Virus record (IMG/VR): IMGVR_UViG_3300042516_000810
Location: 1 to 21,177 of that record
From: a virus
Strand: one strand, 5' to 3'
Length of the DNA: 21,177 nucleotides
Part shown: positions 13,640 through 21,177 of the stretch, piece by piece
How the letters are laid out: each line of letters begins with the position of its first letter
Position numbering within the stretch: position 1 is the stretch's first letter
Made by a program: the position numbers and the translations under genes
Notes under the pieces: generated by a model
The model's input: only the letters and a program-made list of their open reading frames with translations
Database searches by the model: none
What the model was told of the DNA's origin: nothing

Positions 13640-15877
13640 ATGGCTGATTTGAGTAGTTTTACTCCTAATTATTTGTTTCCGTATCCTCTTCCGGGGGATA
13701 GTGTTGCGAATACGTATCGTCGTATTCAAGAGTTGGCTGAGCGTATTGAGGCTACATATACTATTTTAGGTATTAATTTGGATTCTACTGCTGCGCTTCT
13801 TCAGGTTGGGGATACTGCTGGTGGGGATCTTACGGGTACGTATCCTAATCCTATTATTCGTAATGATGCTATTACGACTGCTAAGATTCTTAATCGTCAG
13901 GTTACTGGTAATAAGATTGATGAAGAGACGGTTGATACTATTAATCTTGTTGATGATTCGGTGACTACGGATAAGTTGGCGATTGTTGCGCTTAAGGATG
14001 GTACTACTGCTGTTACGCAGGTTCAGTCGGATAATTCTACTAGGGTTGCTACTACTGCGTATGTTGATGCTTATGTTGCTGGTAGTGTTCCTGATGGCGC
14101 TATTGGTACTGCGGAGTTGGCTGATGGTGCTGTTACTAATGTTAAGGTTAATGCTGCGGCTGCTATTTCTTATTCTAAGTTGAATTTGGCGAATAGTATT
14201 GTTAATGCTGATGTTGCTGCTAGCGCGGCTATTTCGTATTCTAAGTTAAATCTTGCTAATAGTATTACTACTGCTGATTTGGCGTTTGATGTTGCTACGC
14301 AGTCAGAGTTAAATACTGCGGTTAGTAATGCTGCTAGTGCGTTGTCTAGTCACGAGTCTGATACTACGAGTATTCATGGTATTAGTGATACTGCTAATCT
14401 TGTGTATACTAATGATTCTCGTTTGACGGATTCTCGTACTCCTACTGGTGGTGCAGGTGGTGTGCTTAGCGGATCGTATCCTAATCCGGGTTTTGCTGTA
14501 GATATGGCTACGCAGTCGGAGTTAGATAATCATGCTTCTGATACTACTAGTGTGCATGGTATTGCTGATACTAGTGTTCTTGCAACTCAAACTGATGTTT
14601 CTACTGCGGTTAGCAATCATTCTTCGGATACGACGAACGTACATGGTATTACGGATACTACTAATATTGTGTATACGAATGATTCGCGTCTTTCTGATTC
14701 GCGTACGCCAAGTGGCGCTGCTGGCGGCGATTTGGCTGGATCGTATCCTAATCCTACGTTGGCTACGACGGGAACTGCGGGTACGTATACTAAGGTTACT
14801 ACTGATTCTAAGGGGCGCGTGACTAGTGGTACTACGCTTAGCGAGTCTGATATTCCTAGTTTAAGTCCTAGTAAGATTACGGGTACTGCGGTTATTACTA
14901 CTGATGCTCGTTTGTCTGATGCTCGTACTCCTACGGCTCATGCTACTACTCATAATCCGGGCCAGTCGGATGCGCTTGATTTGACGAAGATTGTTGGTAT
15001 TGGTACTACGCTTCCGACGCTGCCTAATTCGTTGTATCCTGCTGGTGCTTTGTTTGGTGTTGGTACTGTTGCTCCGTATATGCTTTATCGAAGTACGGGT
15101 ACTGCGTGGGACCAACTTGGTGGTGCTGGTGGCAGCGCTAGTGTTACGACTGATGATGTTGCGCCTACTAGCCCTGCTGATGGTGATTTGTGGTATGATT
15201 CTACTACTGGTAAGACGTTTGTGTGGTATGAGGATGGGTCTAGTAATCAGTGGGTTGAGGTTGGTACGAATGGTCAGTTAGTTATTCCGTTGCATGGTGC
15301 TGAGCATGTTCGTGGTGGTAATGATATTATTGATGGTGATCGACTTACTGTTGATTATGTGCCGTCAAGATATACTCGTAATAGTGCTGCTAGTGGTGCT
15401 GGTAATAACACCGATCTTACTGCACATTTAAGCGGAATTGATAATAACTTTGAAAAAATTCGCGTAGATACTAATGGTAGAATTACTTTGCCATATCAAC
15501 CTCGTTTTTCAGTTACAAAAGAATCAGGATCAACCGTAGCAGCAGTAAATAAAGCAACTTTTAGTGATGTTAATATTAATATTGGTTCTTGTTGGAGCGC
15601 TGCAAATAATAGGTTTACGGCTCCTGTAAATGGAGACTATTATTTTGAATATCATTTAGTAAGCAATTTAAGTGGTAGTTTTACTATTGAATTTAGAAAA
15701 AATGGTACCGCTATGACATTAGGAACATTTCCTCGTGGATTTACTAATATTCAATATGGAACTTGTAGTGGTGCTGGCATTCTTACATTAAATGCAAATG
15801 ATTATATTGAAATTTGGATTGCTGTAGGAACAATGCATACTAATCATTGTTCTTTTACTGGGTATCTTATAGGATAA
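13640..15877 (+). CDS. Main tail fibre with repeats and a C1q-like tip
   Basis: This is a 745-residue fibre. Residues 1-45 (SSFTPNYLFPYPLPGDSV..TYRRIQELAERIEATYTILG) form the likely tail-attachment end. A long repetitive shaft follows: three GG-x-L-x-G-x-YPNP units (61-71, 273-283, 362-372), two copies of AISYSKLNLANSI 22 residues apart (175-187 and 197-209), and several HxSDTTxxHGIxDTxNIVYTNDSRLxDSRTP units. Residues 512-541 carry a DGDLWYDSTTGK..WVEV module. Residues 618-745 resemble a C1q/TNF-type domain (FSVTKESG, NRFTAPVNGDYYFEYHLV, IEFRKNGT, DYIEIWIAVG), the probable receptor-binding trimer. From about 15410 onward codons become A-ending, unlike the shaft. AAGGAGGAGG sets ATG 13640. Confidence 0.88.
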   Translation: MADLSSFTPNYLFPYPLPGDSVANTYRRIQELAERIEATYTILGINLDSTAALLQVGDTAGGDLTGTYPNPIIRNDAITTAKILNRQVTGNKIDEETVDTINLVDDSVTTDKLAIVALKDGTTAVTQVQSDNSTRVATTAYVDAYVAGSVPDGAIGTAELADGAVTNVKVNAAAAISYSKLNLANSIVNADVAASAAISYSKLNLANSITTADLAFDVATQSELNTAVSNAASALSSHESDTTSIHGISDTANLVYTNDSRLTDSRTPTGGAGGVLSGSYPNPGFAVDMATQSELDNHASDTTSVHGIADTSVLATQTDVSTAVSNHSSDTTNVHGITDTTNIVYTNDSRLSDSRTPSGAAGGDLAGSYPNPTLATTGTAGTYTKVTTDSKGRVTSGTTLSESDIPSLSPSKITGTAVITTDARLSDARTPTAHATTHNPGQSDALDLTKIVGIGTTLPTLPNSLYPAGALFGVGTVAPYMLYRSTGTAWDQLGGAGGSASVTTDDVAPTSPADGDLWYDSTTGKTFVWYEDGSSNQWVEVGTNGQLVIPLHGAEHVRGGNDIIDGDRLTVDYVPSRYTRNSAASGAGNNTDLTAHLSGIDNNFEKIRVDTNGRITLPYQPRFSVTKESGSTVAAVNKATFSDVNINIGSCWSAANNRFTAPVNGDYYFEYHLVSNLSGSFTIEFRKNGTAMTLGTFPRGFTNIQYGTCSGAGILTLNANDYIEIWIAVGTMHTNHCSFTGYLIG
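14162..14266 (+). repeat. Tandem repeat inside the fibre gene (two 39-base coding copies)
   Basis: Bases 14162-14200 and 14228-14266 both encode AISYSKLNLANSI, 66 bases apart start to start. The DNA differs mostly at third positions, so the repeat is old at DNA level and kept at protein level. Confidence 0.8.
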
Positions 15878-15888
15878 AGGAGGAGTGA

Positions 15889-17118
15889 ATGGCTATTAAT
15901 TTTCCAAATTCGCCCTCCAACGGGCAAGAATACACAAGCGGAACAACCACATGGGTCTATGATGGTACCAAGTGGGCTTTAAAGTCCACTACAACTACTA
16001 CTAACGATAGTATGCCCGTAGGATCTATTATGTGGTTTGCTGGTACGAGTACGCCTAACGGTTGGATTGCTGCTGACGGTAACGCAGTGTCTCGCACCAC
16101 ATATGCTACATTATTTGCAGTCATTGGCACTACATATGGTACTGGCAATGGTAGTACGACGTTTAATGTTCCTAATGTGTCTGCTACGACTGGTGCTTAT
16201 TATATTAGGTTTACTACTAGTGTGGGTACTGTTACGACTACGGCTCTTTCTAGTGCGCCTGTTGGCACTATGATGGATTGGCCTACTACGTCATCTTATC
16301 CTACGGGTTGGCTTCGTGCTGATGGGACGAATGTTAGTCGTACTACGTATGCTGATTTGTTTAGTCTTATTGGTACTACGTATGGTACGGGTGATGGTTT
16401 GACTACGTTTACTCTGCCTAATCTTCCTGCTGCTGGTAGTGGTTCGCCTGTGAAAATTATTAAGGCTACTCTTAGTGGTATTACTGAGCCTAGTACGGTT
16501 GCTCATGCTGCAAGCCATCAGGCTGGTGGTAGTGATGTTATTAGTATTAGGCAGTCTCAAATTATGGATTTTGTTTTTACTAATGAGGCGGCTCGTGATG
16601 CTTCTATTACTAGTCCTGTTGAGGGTATGCGGGCTTATTTAACTTCTCCTACAAGTCCTGCTGCAACAGGTGGCACTACATTCACTCCGTCTGGTATCCA
16701 AACTATTTATAACGGTAATGTTTGGGTATGCGTTACGCCCATCGGGGCGTATACGGCCGATACGGGAACCCGTGCCAGCGCAAGCGCTGGAGCATTGACA
16801 GGCGGAGGAACTAATCCGACTGTCACGCTCGTAACTGGCACAACTGCGCTTATCCATATTGGCTGCAACTCATTCGGAACGTCAGGCAATAATGCCACGA
16901 TGTCTTATGCAGTCAGCGGAGCATCGACTATCGCATCAAGCATTGACAATGCGATCGAGATGTATTACTCGGGCAATAGCGTTGGCAACGCTTGGGGCAT
17001 TTCGCTCATTATGTCCGGCCTGACTGCTGGGACTAATACATTTACCCTTGAGTATTCGGCTAATACTGGAACAGCAAGTTTCCGACGCCGCCGTATCACC
17101 GTTCAGGGAATTGGATAA
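15889..17118 (+). CDS. Tail fibre protein with two tandem collar domains and a distinct tip
   Basis: This is a 409-residue protein. Residues 1-31 form a short N-terminal module (INFPNSPSNGQEYTSGTTTWVYDGTKWAL) common in phage fibres. Two collar domains follow, starting PVGSIMWFAG (43) and PVGTMMDWP (124), each with GW-(I/L)-x-ADG, RTTYA-x-LF and IGTTYGTG, showing an internal duplication. Residues 240-287 are a linker module (EGMRAYLTSPTS...YNGNVWVCV). Residues 288-409 form a Gly/Ser/Thr-rich beta domain, the likely receptor-binding tip. Bases 15889-16120 and about 16650-17118 use A- and C-ending codons, whereas the middle has the genome's T/G preference, a mosaic sign. AAAGGAGGAG sets ATG 15889. 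The receptor is unknown. Confidence 0.82.
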   Translation: MAINFPNSPSNGQEYTSGTTTWVYDGTKWALKSTTTTTNDSMPVGSIMWFAGTSTPNGWIAADGNAVSRTTYATLFAVIGTTYGTGNGSTTFNVPNVSATTGAYYIRFTTSVGTVTTTALSSAPVGTMMDWPTTSSYPTGWLRADGTNVSRTTYADLFSLIGTTYGTGDGLTTFTLPNLPAAGSGSPVKIIKATLSGITEPSTVAHAASHQAGGSDVISIRQSQIMDFVFTNEAARDASITSPVEGMRAYLTSPTSPAATGGTTFTPSGIQTIYNGNVWVCVTPIGAYTADTGTRASASAGALTGGGTNPTVTLVTGTTALIHIGCNSFGTSGNNATMSYAVSGASTIASSIDNAIEMYYSGNSVGNAWGISLIMSGLTAGTNTFTLEYSANTGTASFRRRRITVQGIG

Positions 17119-17129
17119 GGAGGTGTTTT

Positions 17130-18350
17130 ATGAGTGTTCTTGGTCATGGTGTAGAATTATGTACTTATGCAACTAGGCCGTCAAATCCTCCTGTAGGAAC
17201 TATTATTTACCAAACTGATACGAATGAGTATTTAAAGTACGTTGATAATCCTGATCTTTCTGGTAATAAATTGTGGATGCAGGTTGAGTCAAAATCTAAT
17301 AGAAATAAGATCATTAATGGTAATATGACTATTGATCAGCGTAATAATGGTTCTACTGTTCAAAGTAATGGTTCTTTTCCTGTTGATAGGTTTCGTTATA
17401 ATACTCCTGCTTCTTCTTGGACGGTTCAACTAAGTAGAAATCTTCTTTCTTCTCCTGTTACTGGTGCTATTAATACTTATGCTTTACGAGCATTTGTAAG
17501 CGGTTCTGGTACTCCAAGCGGCGCTACTGATGAGGTTATTATTCAACAGCGCATTGAGGGTTTAAATTTGCTTGATGCTGGTTTTGGTTTATTTGAAACA
17601 AAATATATGACCTTATCTTTCTGGGTTAATGCGTCTACTGGCGGGCCAACAAATAATCTTTATTCTGTTTCGTTTAGAAATAGTGCTACTAATCGTAGTT
17701 ATGTTGCTACATATACTATTAATAATGCGTTTAGTTGGGAGTATAAAACTATTACTATTCCTGTTGATCTTTCTGGCACTTGGCTTAGGGATAATAATGT
17801 TGGTTTGAGTGTGGCTTGGAATCTTGGTGCTGGTTCTAGTAGGCTTACTACTGCTGGTTCTTGGCAGACGGGTAATTTTATTGGTACTAGTGGTACTCGT
17901 AATCTTATTCAAACTAATGGTGCTGAGTTTTTCTTAAGTAATGTTCAGTTAGAACTTGGTACTGCTGCTAGTGATTTTGAAGTAGAATCTTATAATACGC
18001 AATTAGATAAATGCCTTCGTTACTTTATGTCTTATGGTGGTACGGCTGCTTATGAGCGGGTAGGGTTTGGAAGTGCTATTTCTGCAACTAATGTGCTTGT
18101 TTATACGCCTTTTCCTGTTCCTATGCGCGCCGCTCCTAGCGCTGTTGCTAGTTCTGGTAATTTTAATATTTCTGATGGGGCCACTGGTTATATTGCTACT
18201 GGTGTTACCTTAAATACGAATCATAGCGCGCCTACATCTGGATGGAGCAATTGGACTGTAGCCTCTGGTTTAACGCAATACAGACCATATTCTATTGAAA
18301 CAAATAATAGCACTACAGCAAGGTTTTCTTTTAGTGCTGAGTTGGCATAA
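17130..18350 (+). CDS. Tail fibre / carbohydrate-binding-like receptor-binding protein
   Basis: This is a 406-residue protein. Residues 12-51 form an attachment module (TYATRPSNPPVGTIIYQTDTNEYLKY...LWMQV) of the same style as in the 1183 gene. From residue 58 (RNKIINGNMTIDQRNNGS..PVDRFRY) it follows a pattern common in phage fibre tips, where a INGxMxIxQR start is followed by a jelly-roll resembling carbohydrate-binding modules (YMTLSFWVNAST, YKTITIPVDLSGTW, FFLSNVQLELGTAASDFE). Residues after about 300 (CLRYFMSYGG onward) form a second beta domain. No enzymatic residues are evident, so binding rather than glycan cleavage is inferred. ATAAGGAGGTG (17115-17125) sets ATG 17130 and overlaps the previous stop. 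Confidence 0.78.
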   Translation: MSVLGHGVELCTYATRPSNPPVGTIIYQTDTNEYLKYVDNPDLSGNKLWMQVESKSNRNKIINGNMTIDQRNNGSTVQSNGSFPVDRFRYNTPASSWTVQLSRNLLSSPVTGAINTYALRAFVSGSGTPSGATDEVIIQQRIEGLNLLDAGFGLFETKYMTLSFWVNASTGGPTNNLYSVSFRNSATNRSYVATYTINNAFSWEYKTITIPVDLSGTWLRDNNVGLSVAWNLGAGSSRLTTAGSWQTGNFIGTSGTRNLIQTNGAEFFLSNVQLELGTAASDFEVESYNTQLDKCLRYFMSYGGTAAYERVGFGSAISATNVLVYTPFPVPMRAAPSAVASSGNFNISDGATGYIATGVTLNTNHSAPTSGWSNWTVASGLTQYRPYSIETNNSTTARFSFSAELA

Positions 18351-18360
18351 GGAGGTGACT
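18347..18360 (+). repeat. Repeated stop/ribosome-binding junction, copy 1
   Basis: ATAAGGAGGTGACT is identical to 18622-18635. It contains the stop of the 17130 gene and the ribosome binding site of the 18362 gene. Closely related junctions occur at 15874 and 17115. Confidence 0.85.
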
Positions 18361-18361
18361 A

Positions 18362-18622
18362 GTGTCTGACGCAACAGGAGCAGTAACTACAAACTATAGT
18401 TTTAAAACTATTAGTGGAGAGGACACTGCGGGATATACTAGTATTAATGCGGTTATTACTAGCATTGATACACAATTAATGGATAAGGCTTTTAAGCCTG
18501 ATATGATTGTTTTATACCAAGGCGCGTCTGCGCCTAGTGGGTGGCAGGATGTTGATGCGGCTGTTGTAAGCGCTGGTGGTCCTGCTAGTGGCACTGGGTA
18601 TATTTGGATTAAAAAGACTTGA
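18362..18622 (+). CDS. Mini collar-like tail protein (86 residues)
   Basis: This is a small protein: a helical N-terminal part (SGEDTAGYTSINAVITSIDTQLMDKAF), then PDMIVLYQGASAPSGWQDVDAAV and an end GPASGTGYIWIKKT. The MIxLYxGxxxPSGW motif is that of the start of collar domains, but the remainder of such a domain is missing. It could be a trimmed collar protein, or a complete mini-tip bound at a fibre end. GTG 18362 is set by AAGGAGGTGACTA. It lies last in the fibre cluster. Confidence 0.65.
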   Translation: MSDATGAVTTNYSFKTISGEDTAGYTSINAVITSIDTQLMDKAFKPDMIVLYQGASAPSGWQDVDAAVVSAGGPASGTGYIWIKKT

Positions 18623-18635
18623 TAAGGAGGTGACT
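18622..18635 (+). repeat. Repeated stop/ribosome-binding junction, copy 2
   Basis: An identical 14-base copy of 18347-18360; here it holds the overlap between the stop of the 18362 gene and the ribosome binding site of the 18638 gene. Confidence 0.85.
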
Positions 18636-18637
18636 GG

Positions 18638-19384
18638 GTGGCTGGAGAAGATATCGCAACTTATTCTGGTACTGCTGCGGCTGCCTTTGAAGCCGCTAAA
18701 GAACAAGCCGCGCGTCAAAGTAAAGCCTTGTTTAACCAGTATTATGGTAGTATTCCTAATTTTGATTCTAGTACGATGAGTAATATTTTTAATGCTCAGA
18801 GTGGTTTGGTGAATGAGGATGCTATTGCTGGTCTTACTAGTGGTATTACTATGACTGGTCGTGGTGTGATGGCTGATATTGCGCGTTCTGGGGCGTCTGA
18901 GGAGGCCGCTGCTGTGCAGGAATTACAGTCGCGTGGTTTTGGGGGTGAGATTGGTGGCGGCCTTATGGCGCAGCGTAGGGGCCTTGCAGAGACTATGACT
19001 GGTCAGCGCGCTGGTGCTGCTAGAAACGAGTTCCTTAGCGCGTTTGCTACTGGCTTGTCGCCTATTACTTCTAGTTGGGAAGAGATGCAGCAGGCTATGA
19101 TTCAGGATCAGTATGATAAGAATCTTGTTGAGGCTATGGGGTTTGCTGCTGGTCGTGAGCCTACTACTGAGACTGCTGCGGCTACGCCTCCGGCTCTTGA
19201 GACGGGTAGTATTGTTGAGGCTCGTCAGCGCGACGAGTATACGAAGAAGGGCACTCCTAAGGGCGAGGGTATTCCTAAGCCGGGTCAGGAGAAGCCGGGT
19301 CAAGTGTTTAAGGGTACTGGTGGTGCTACTTGGGTTTATCGTCCTCAAGGGCCTAGTGGTGCTGGTTGGTATCGTAAATCCTAG
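18638..19384 (+). CDS. Probable internal virion protein, Ala/Gly-rich
   Basis: This is a 248-residue protein without a clear family. Residues 1-40 are an Ala-rich helix (AAAAFEAAKEQAARQSKALFNQYYG). The middle is Gly/Ala-rich and helical (GLTSGITMTGRGVMADIARSGASEEAAAVQELQSRGFGGEIGGG), with repeated small residues that could pack against membranes or DNA. The C-terminal part (PGQEKPGQVFKGTGGATWVYRPQGPSGAGWYRKS) is Gly/Pro-rich and may be flexible. GTG 18638 follows AAGGAGGTGACT. Its place after the fibres and before other helical proteins fits ejection or internal core proteins of podoviruses. Codons in the first 100 bases are less T-biased than the rest. Confidence 0.5.
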   Translation: MAGEDIATYSGTAAAAFEAAKEQAARQSKALFNQYYGSIPNFDSSTMSNIFNAQSGLVNEDAIAGLTSGITMTGRGVMADIARSGASEEAAAVQELQSRGFGGEIGGGLMAQRRGLAETMTGQRAGAARNEFLSAFATGLSPITSSWEEMQQAMIQDQYDKNLVEAMGFAAGREPTTETAAATPPALETGSIVEARQRDEYTKKGTPKGEGIPKPGQEKPGQVFKGTGGATWVYRPQGPSGAGWYRKS

Positions 19385-19401
19385 TAAGGGGGTGATTGCG
19401 T

Positions 19402-20289
19402 ATGGCTGAAGAGAATGATATGGGCTGGTTGAATGAGTATTTGCGTCCTAGTAGGCGCTCGTTTGAGCGTTTCTTGGGTGGACAGCAGAGGCAGTATAAT
19501 CCTCTTATTAGGCTGTTGGGTCAGCAGTTGGGTGGTATGCGTCCGGGGCAGGATCCTATGGTTAAGGCGTATGATGAGATCCTTAAGGGTATGCGTACTG
19601 GTGAGCAGGTTAGTGAGCGTTTTGCTGGTTCTCGTGCTAATATTATGAAGTTGATTCAGGAGTCTCCGCTTGCTGCTGCTGGTGATCGTGCTGGTGCTCT
19701 TGTGAGTGCTGTTGGGGCGGCTATTGGGGCTGATCCTACTCAGACTGCTTTGACGAGTGAGTCGTCTAAGTCGCTTGCTCCTGATGCTACTCGTTTGGCG
19801 TTTCAGACTGGTGCTGAGTCGCGTTTGGCTGGTGCTGAGCAGGAGGCTCTTGCTGGTTTGGAGGAGCGTCGTCAGGGTGCTATTCTTGGGCGTGAGCAGG
19901 CGCGTGGTGATGCGCGTTCGCGTCGTATGGAGGTTGCTCGTTTGTTGGCTCAGACTCAGGGTCAGCGTCTTGCTGGTCGTATGAATCCTCTTGAGTTGGC
20001 GCAGATGGCTGGCGGTTTTCAGGATTGGATGCGTTCTCGTGGGGGTTATGGCGGGGGTTTTAGTCGAGCCTCTGGCGGACCTGAAACTGTCGAGGATCCC
20101 CCCGGAGGCGATTTAACGTGGTTTAGAACCGATGTTTATGGAAGACCTACTTTTATTAATCCTGCTCTTCCGGGAGGAACCGGTTCTTATAATATTTATG
20201 GCTCGTTACTCGGCGCAGGGGCTTCTCCTGAGGAAGCCAAAGAGGGCACTAGAGGTAGGTATAGAGGCGGCTTTGCTACTAATCGGTAG
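19402..20289 (+). CDS. Probable internal virion protein, helical
   Basis: This 295-residue protein is largely helical: RRSFERFLGGQQRQYNPLIRLLGQQLGG, KAYDEILKGMRTGEQVSERFAG, AGAEQEALAGLEERRQGAILGREQARGDARSRRMEVARLL. The central part is amphipathic and rich in Ala, Arg, Gln and Glu, as in ejection or core proteins. The last 75 residues (GGPETVEDPPGGDLTWFRTDVYGRPTFINPALPGGTGSYN...) are Gly/Pro-rich, and their DNA (from about 20060) has a balanced codon use unlike the T/G-ending body. ATG 19402 is set by AAGGGGGTGAT (19386-19396); an in-frame TTG at 19396 is less likely. Role assigned by context only. Confidence 0.5.
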   Translation: MAEENDMGWLNEYLRPSRRSFERFLGGQQRQYNPLIRLLGQQLGGMRPGQDPMVKAYDEILKGMRTGEQVSERFAGSRANIMKLIQESPLAAAGDRAGALVSAVGAAIGADPTQTALTSESSKSLAPDATRLAFQTGAESRLAGAEQEALAGLEERRQGAILGREQARGDARSRRMEVARLLAQTQGQRLAGRMNPLELAQMAGGFQDWMRSRGGYGGGFSRASGGPETVEDPPGGDLTWFRTDVYGRPTFINPALPGGTGSYNIYGSLLGAGASPEEAKEGTRGRYRGGFATNR

Positions 20290-20297
20290 GAGAATAT

Positions 20298-21177
20298 ATG
20301 GCTATTAATTGGCAGACTATTTTAGAGGCTCCTAAAACTAAGGGCCAACTTTTAACTCGTAAACCTAGGCAGTATAAGCCGGGAGAAACGGTTATTTTTA
20401 ATTATGCTAGTGGTAATCAAGTTTATTGGAATCCTATTGCTGGTAAATTCCAAAAGACTAGTGAGGTTAAGCAGCCTAAGTATACGTTTGCTGAGGCTAT
20501 GAATCTGGCTCAGTATGGTTATACTGGTCTGTTTGGTCGTGGAGAAAAGAAGACGCTTGGTCTTCTTGGAGAGAATTATCAGCAGATTCAGGCTCTTGCT
20601 AATTATCGTGATGGTCTTGCTGTTCCTAAGTTTGCTTTAACTGGTAATGAGTCTCAACAAACACTTAATCGTATCGCTGCTGCTGATGCCATTGGTCAAC
20701 GCCAATATAATAGTTACATTGATCTTTATCAGAAGTTTAATGAAAAGTACGGGGATAACGCTGAGGGTTATATTAGTCGTTATGGTGCTAAGCCTAGCGT
20801 AGACTCTAAGTATGGTATTCTCTTTAATCTTAACAATGCTGAGATTGTTAGCGATGATGTTAATGCTACGTATCAGAATAATCTTGCTAAGACCTTGATT
20901 AAGGCTGGTAAGGCTCTTACGGGTGAGAATACTACGGATCAGGATAAGGCTCTTGGCGTGTTTATGACGAGTCTTGGTATGGATTCGAAGATTACGTCTA
21001 CTCGTGCTAAGGCTAATCGGGATAAGATTAAGGCTATGGAGGAGCAGTTGGGGCTTATTCAGGATTTGTATTCTCCTGAGGTTCAGCAGGCTCTTAGTGC
21101 GGCTAATGGTACGCAGATGCCTCAGCATACGTTTAGTAATACTATTACTGGTATTGTTGGTGCTGTTGCTGCTAGCG
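20298..21177 (+). CDS. Probable internal virion protein, cut off at the window end
   Basis: This open frame has no stop before the window edge, so at least 293 residues are seen. It starts MAINWQTILEAPKTKG. Residues 30-60 are beta-like (ETVIFNYASGNQVYWNPIAGKFQ). A long helical part follows (EAMNLAQYGYTGLF, QQIQALANYRDG, ADAIGQRQYNSYIDLYQKFNEKYG, KANRDKIKAMEEQLGLIQDLYSPEVQQAL). The last visible residues (TITGIVGAVAAS) look hydrophobic and could start a membrane-active or transmembrane segment. TAGGAG overlapping the previous stop sets ATG 20298. A long ejection-type protein is the best guess; the rest lies outside the window. Confidence 0.6.
   Translation, partial: MAINWQTILEAPKTKGQLLTRKPRQYKPGETVIFNYASGNQVYWNPIAGKFQKTSEVKQPKYTFAEAMNLAQYGYTGLFGRGEKKTLGLLGENYQQIQALANYRDGLAVPKFALTGNESQQTLNRIAAADAIGQRQYNSYIDLYQKFNEKYGDNAEGYISRYGAKPSVDSKYGILFNLNNAEIVSDDVNATYQNNLAKTLIKAGKALTGENTTDQDKALGVFMTSLGMDSKITSTRAKANRDKIKAMEEQLGLIQDLYSPEVQQALSAANGTQMPQHTFSNTITGIVGAVAAS

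Noticed and set aside
13640-18622. Diversity-generating retroelement acting on fibre tips
   Set aside because: No reverse transcriptase gene and no template/variable repeat pair could be seen in the window; tip differences are explained better by module exchange.
1-21177. tRNA genes, CRISPR arrays or insertion sequences
   Set aside because: I saw no cloverleaf-like segments, no regularly spaced repeats and no transposase-like protein on either strand.

Overview
This window is part of the structural (late) region of a tailed double-stranded DNA phage, or a prophage with the same layout. All 25 supported genes lie on the + strand. They are packed with overlaps or gaps of a few bases and cover packaging, capsid, tail and virion-internal proteins. 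I see no integrase, replication, lysis, tRNA or host-type gene. Module order and the large single tail-hub protein, with no tape measure or sheath, suggest a short-tailed (podovirus-like) virion; this is inference. The host cannot be named. Ribosome binding sites are unusually long matches to the 16S 3' end (AAGGAGGTGAT-like), and GTG and TTG starts are common. Third codon positions are almost always T or G, so the coding strand is rich in G+T and poor in C.

Layout. Bases 1-411 carry no gene. They hold three consecutive AT-rich inverted repeats, a 28-bp alternating purine/pyrimidine tract, and the point near 245 where the G+T strand bias begins. Bases 412-1896 encode two putative fibre/receptor-binding proteins. 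Bases 1905-6782 form the packaging module: a 45-residue zinc-finger protein matching the RanBP2-type spacing, large terminase, two small proteins whose genes overlap in different frames, portal, and a helix-turn-helix protein that may be the small terminase. Bases 6829-8966 hold scaffold, major capsid protein and a strong hairpin terminator. Bases 8984-10496 hold two microproteins, a DUF6321-like protein, an unknown and a head-tail adaptor candidate. Bases 10516-13625 hold a 980-residue tail hub/stabilisation protein and a small unknown. Bases 13640-18622 are a cluster of four fibre-type proteins. From 18638 to the window end are three probable internal virion proteins, the last cut off.

How the parts fit. 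Terminase fills the scaffold-built capsid through the portal, the adaptor and hub close the head and form the tail, and the six fibre/collar proteins probably give host attachment. Several fibre genes have ends (C1q-like tip, collar and jelly-roll tips) whose base composition departs from the genome's bias, as expected if tips are exchanged between phages. The most notable signals are the RanBP2-type finger beside terminase, the dual-coding overlap at 3666-3853, the palindrome array at the strand-bias switch, and the modular multi-fibre cassette with repeated stop/ribosome-binding-site junctions.
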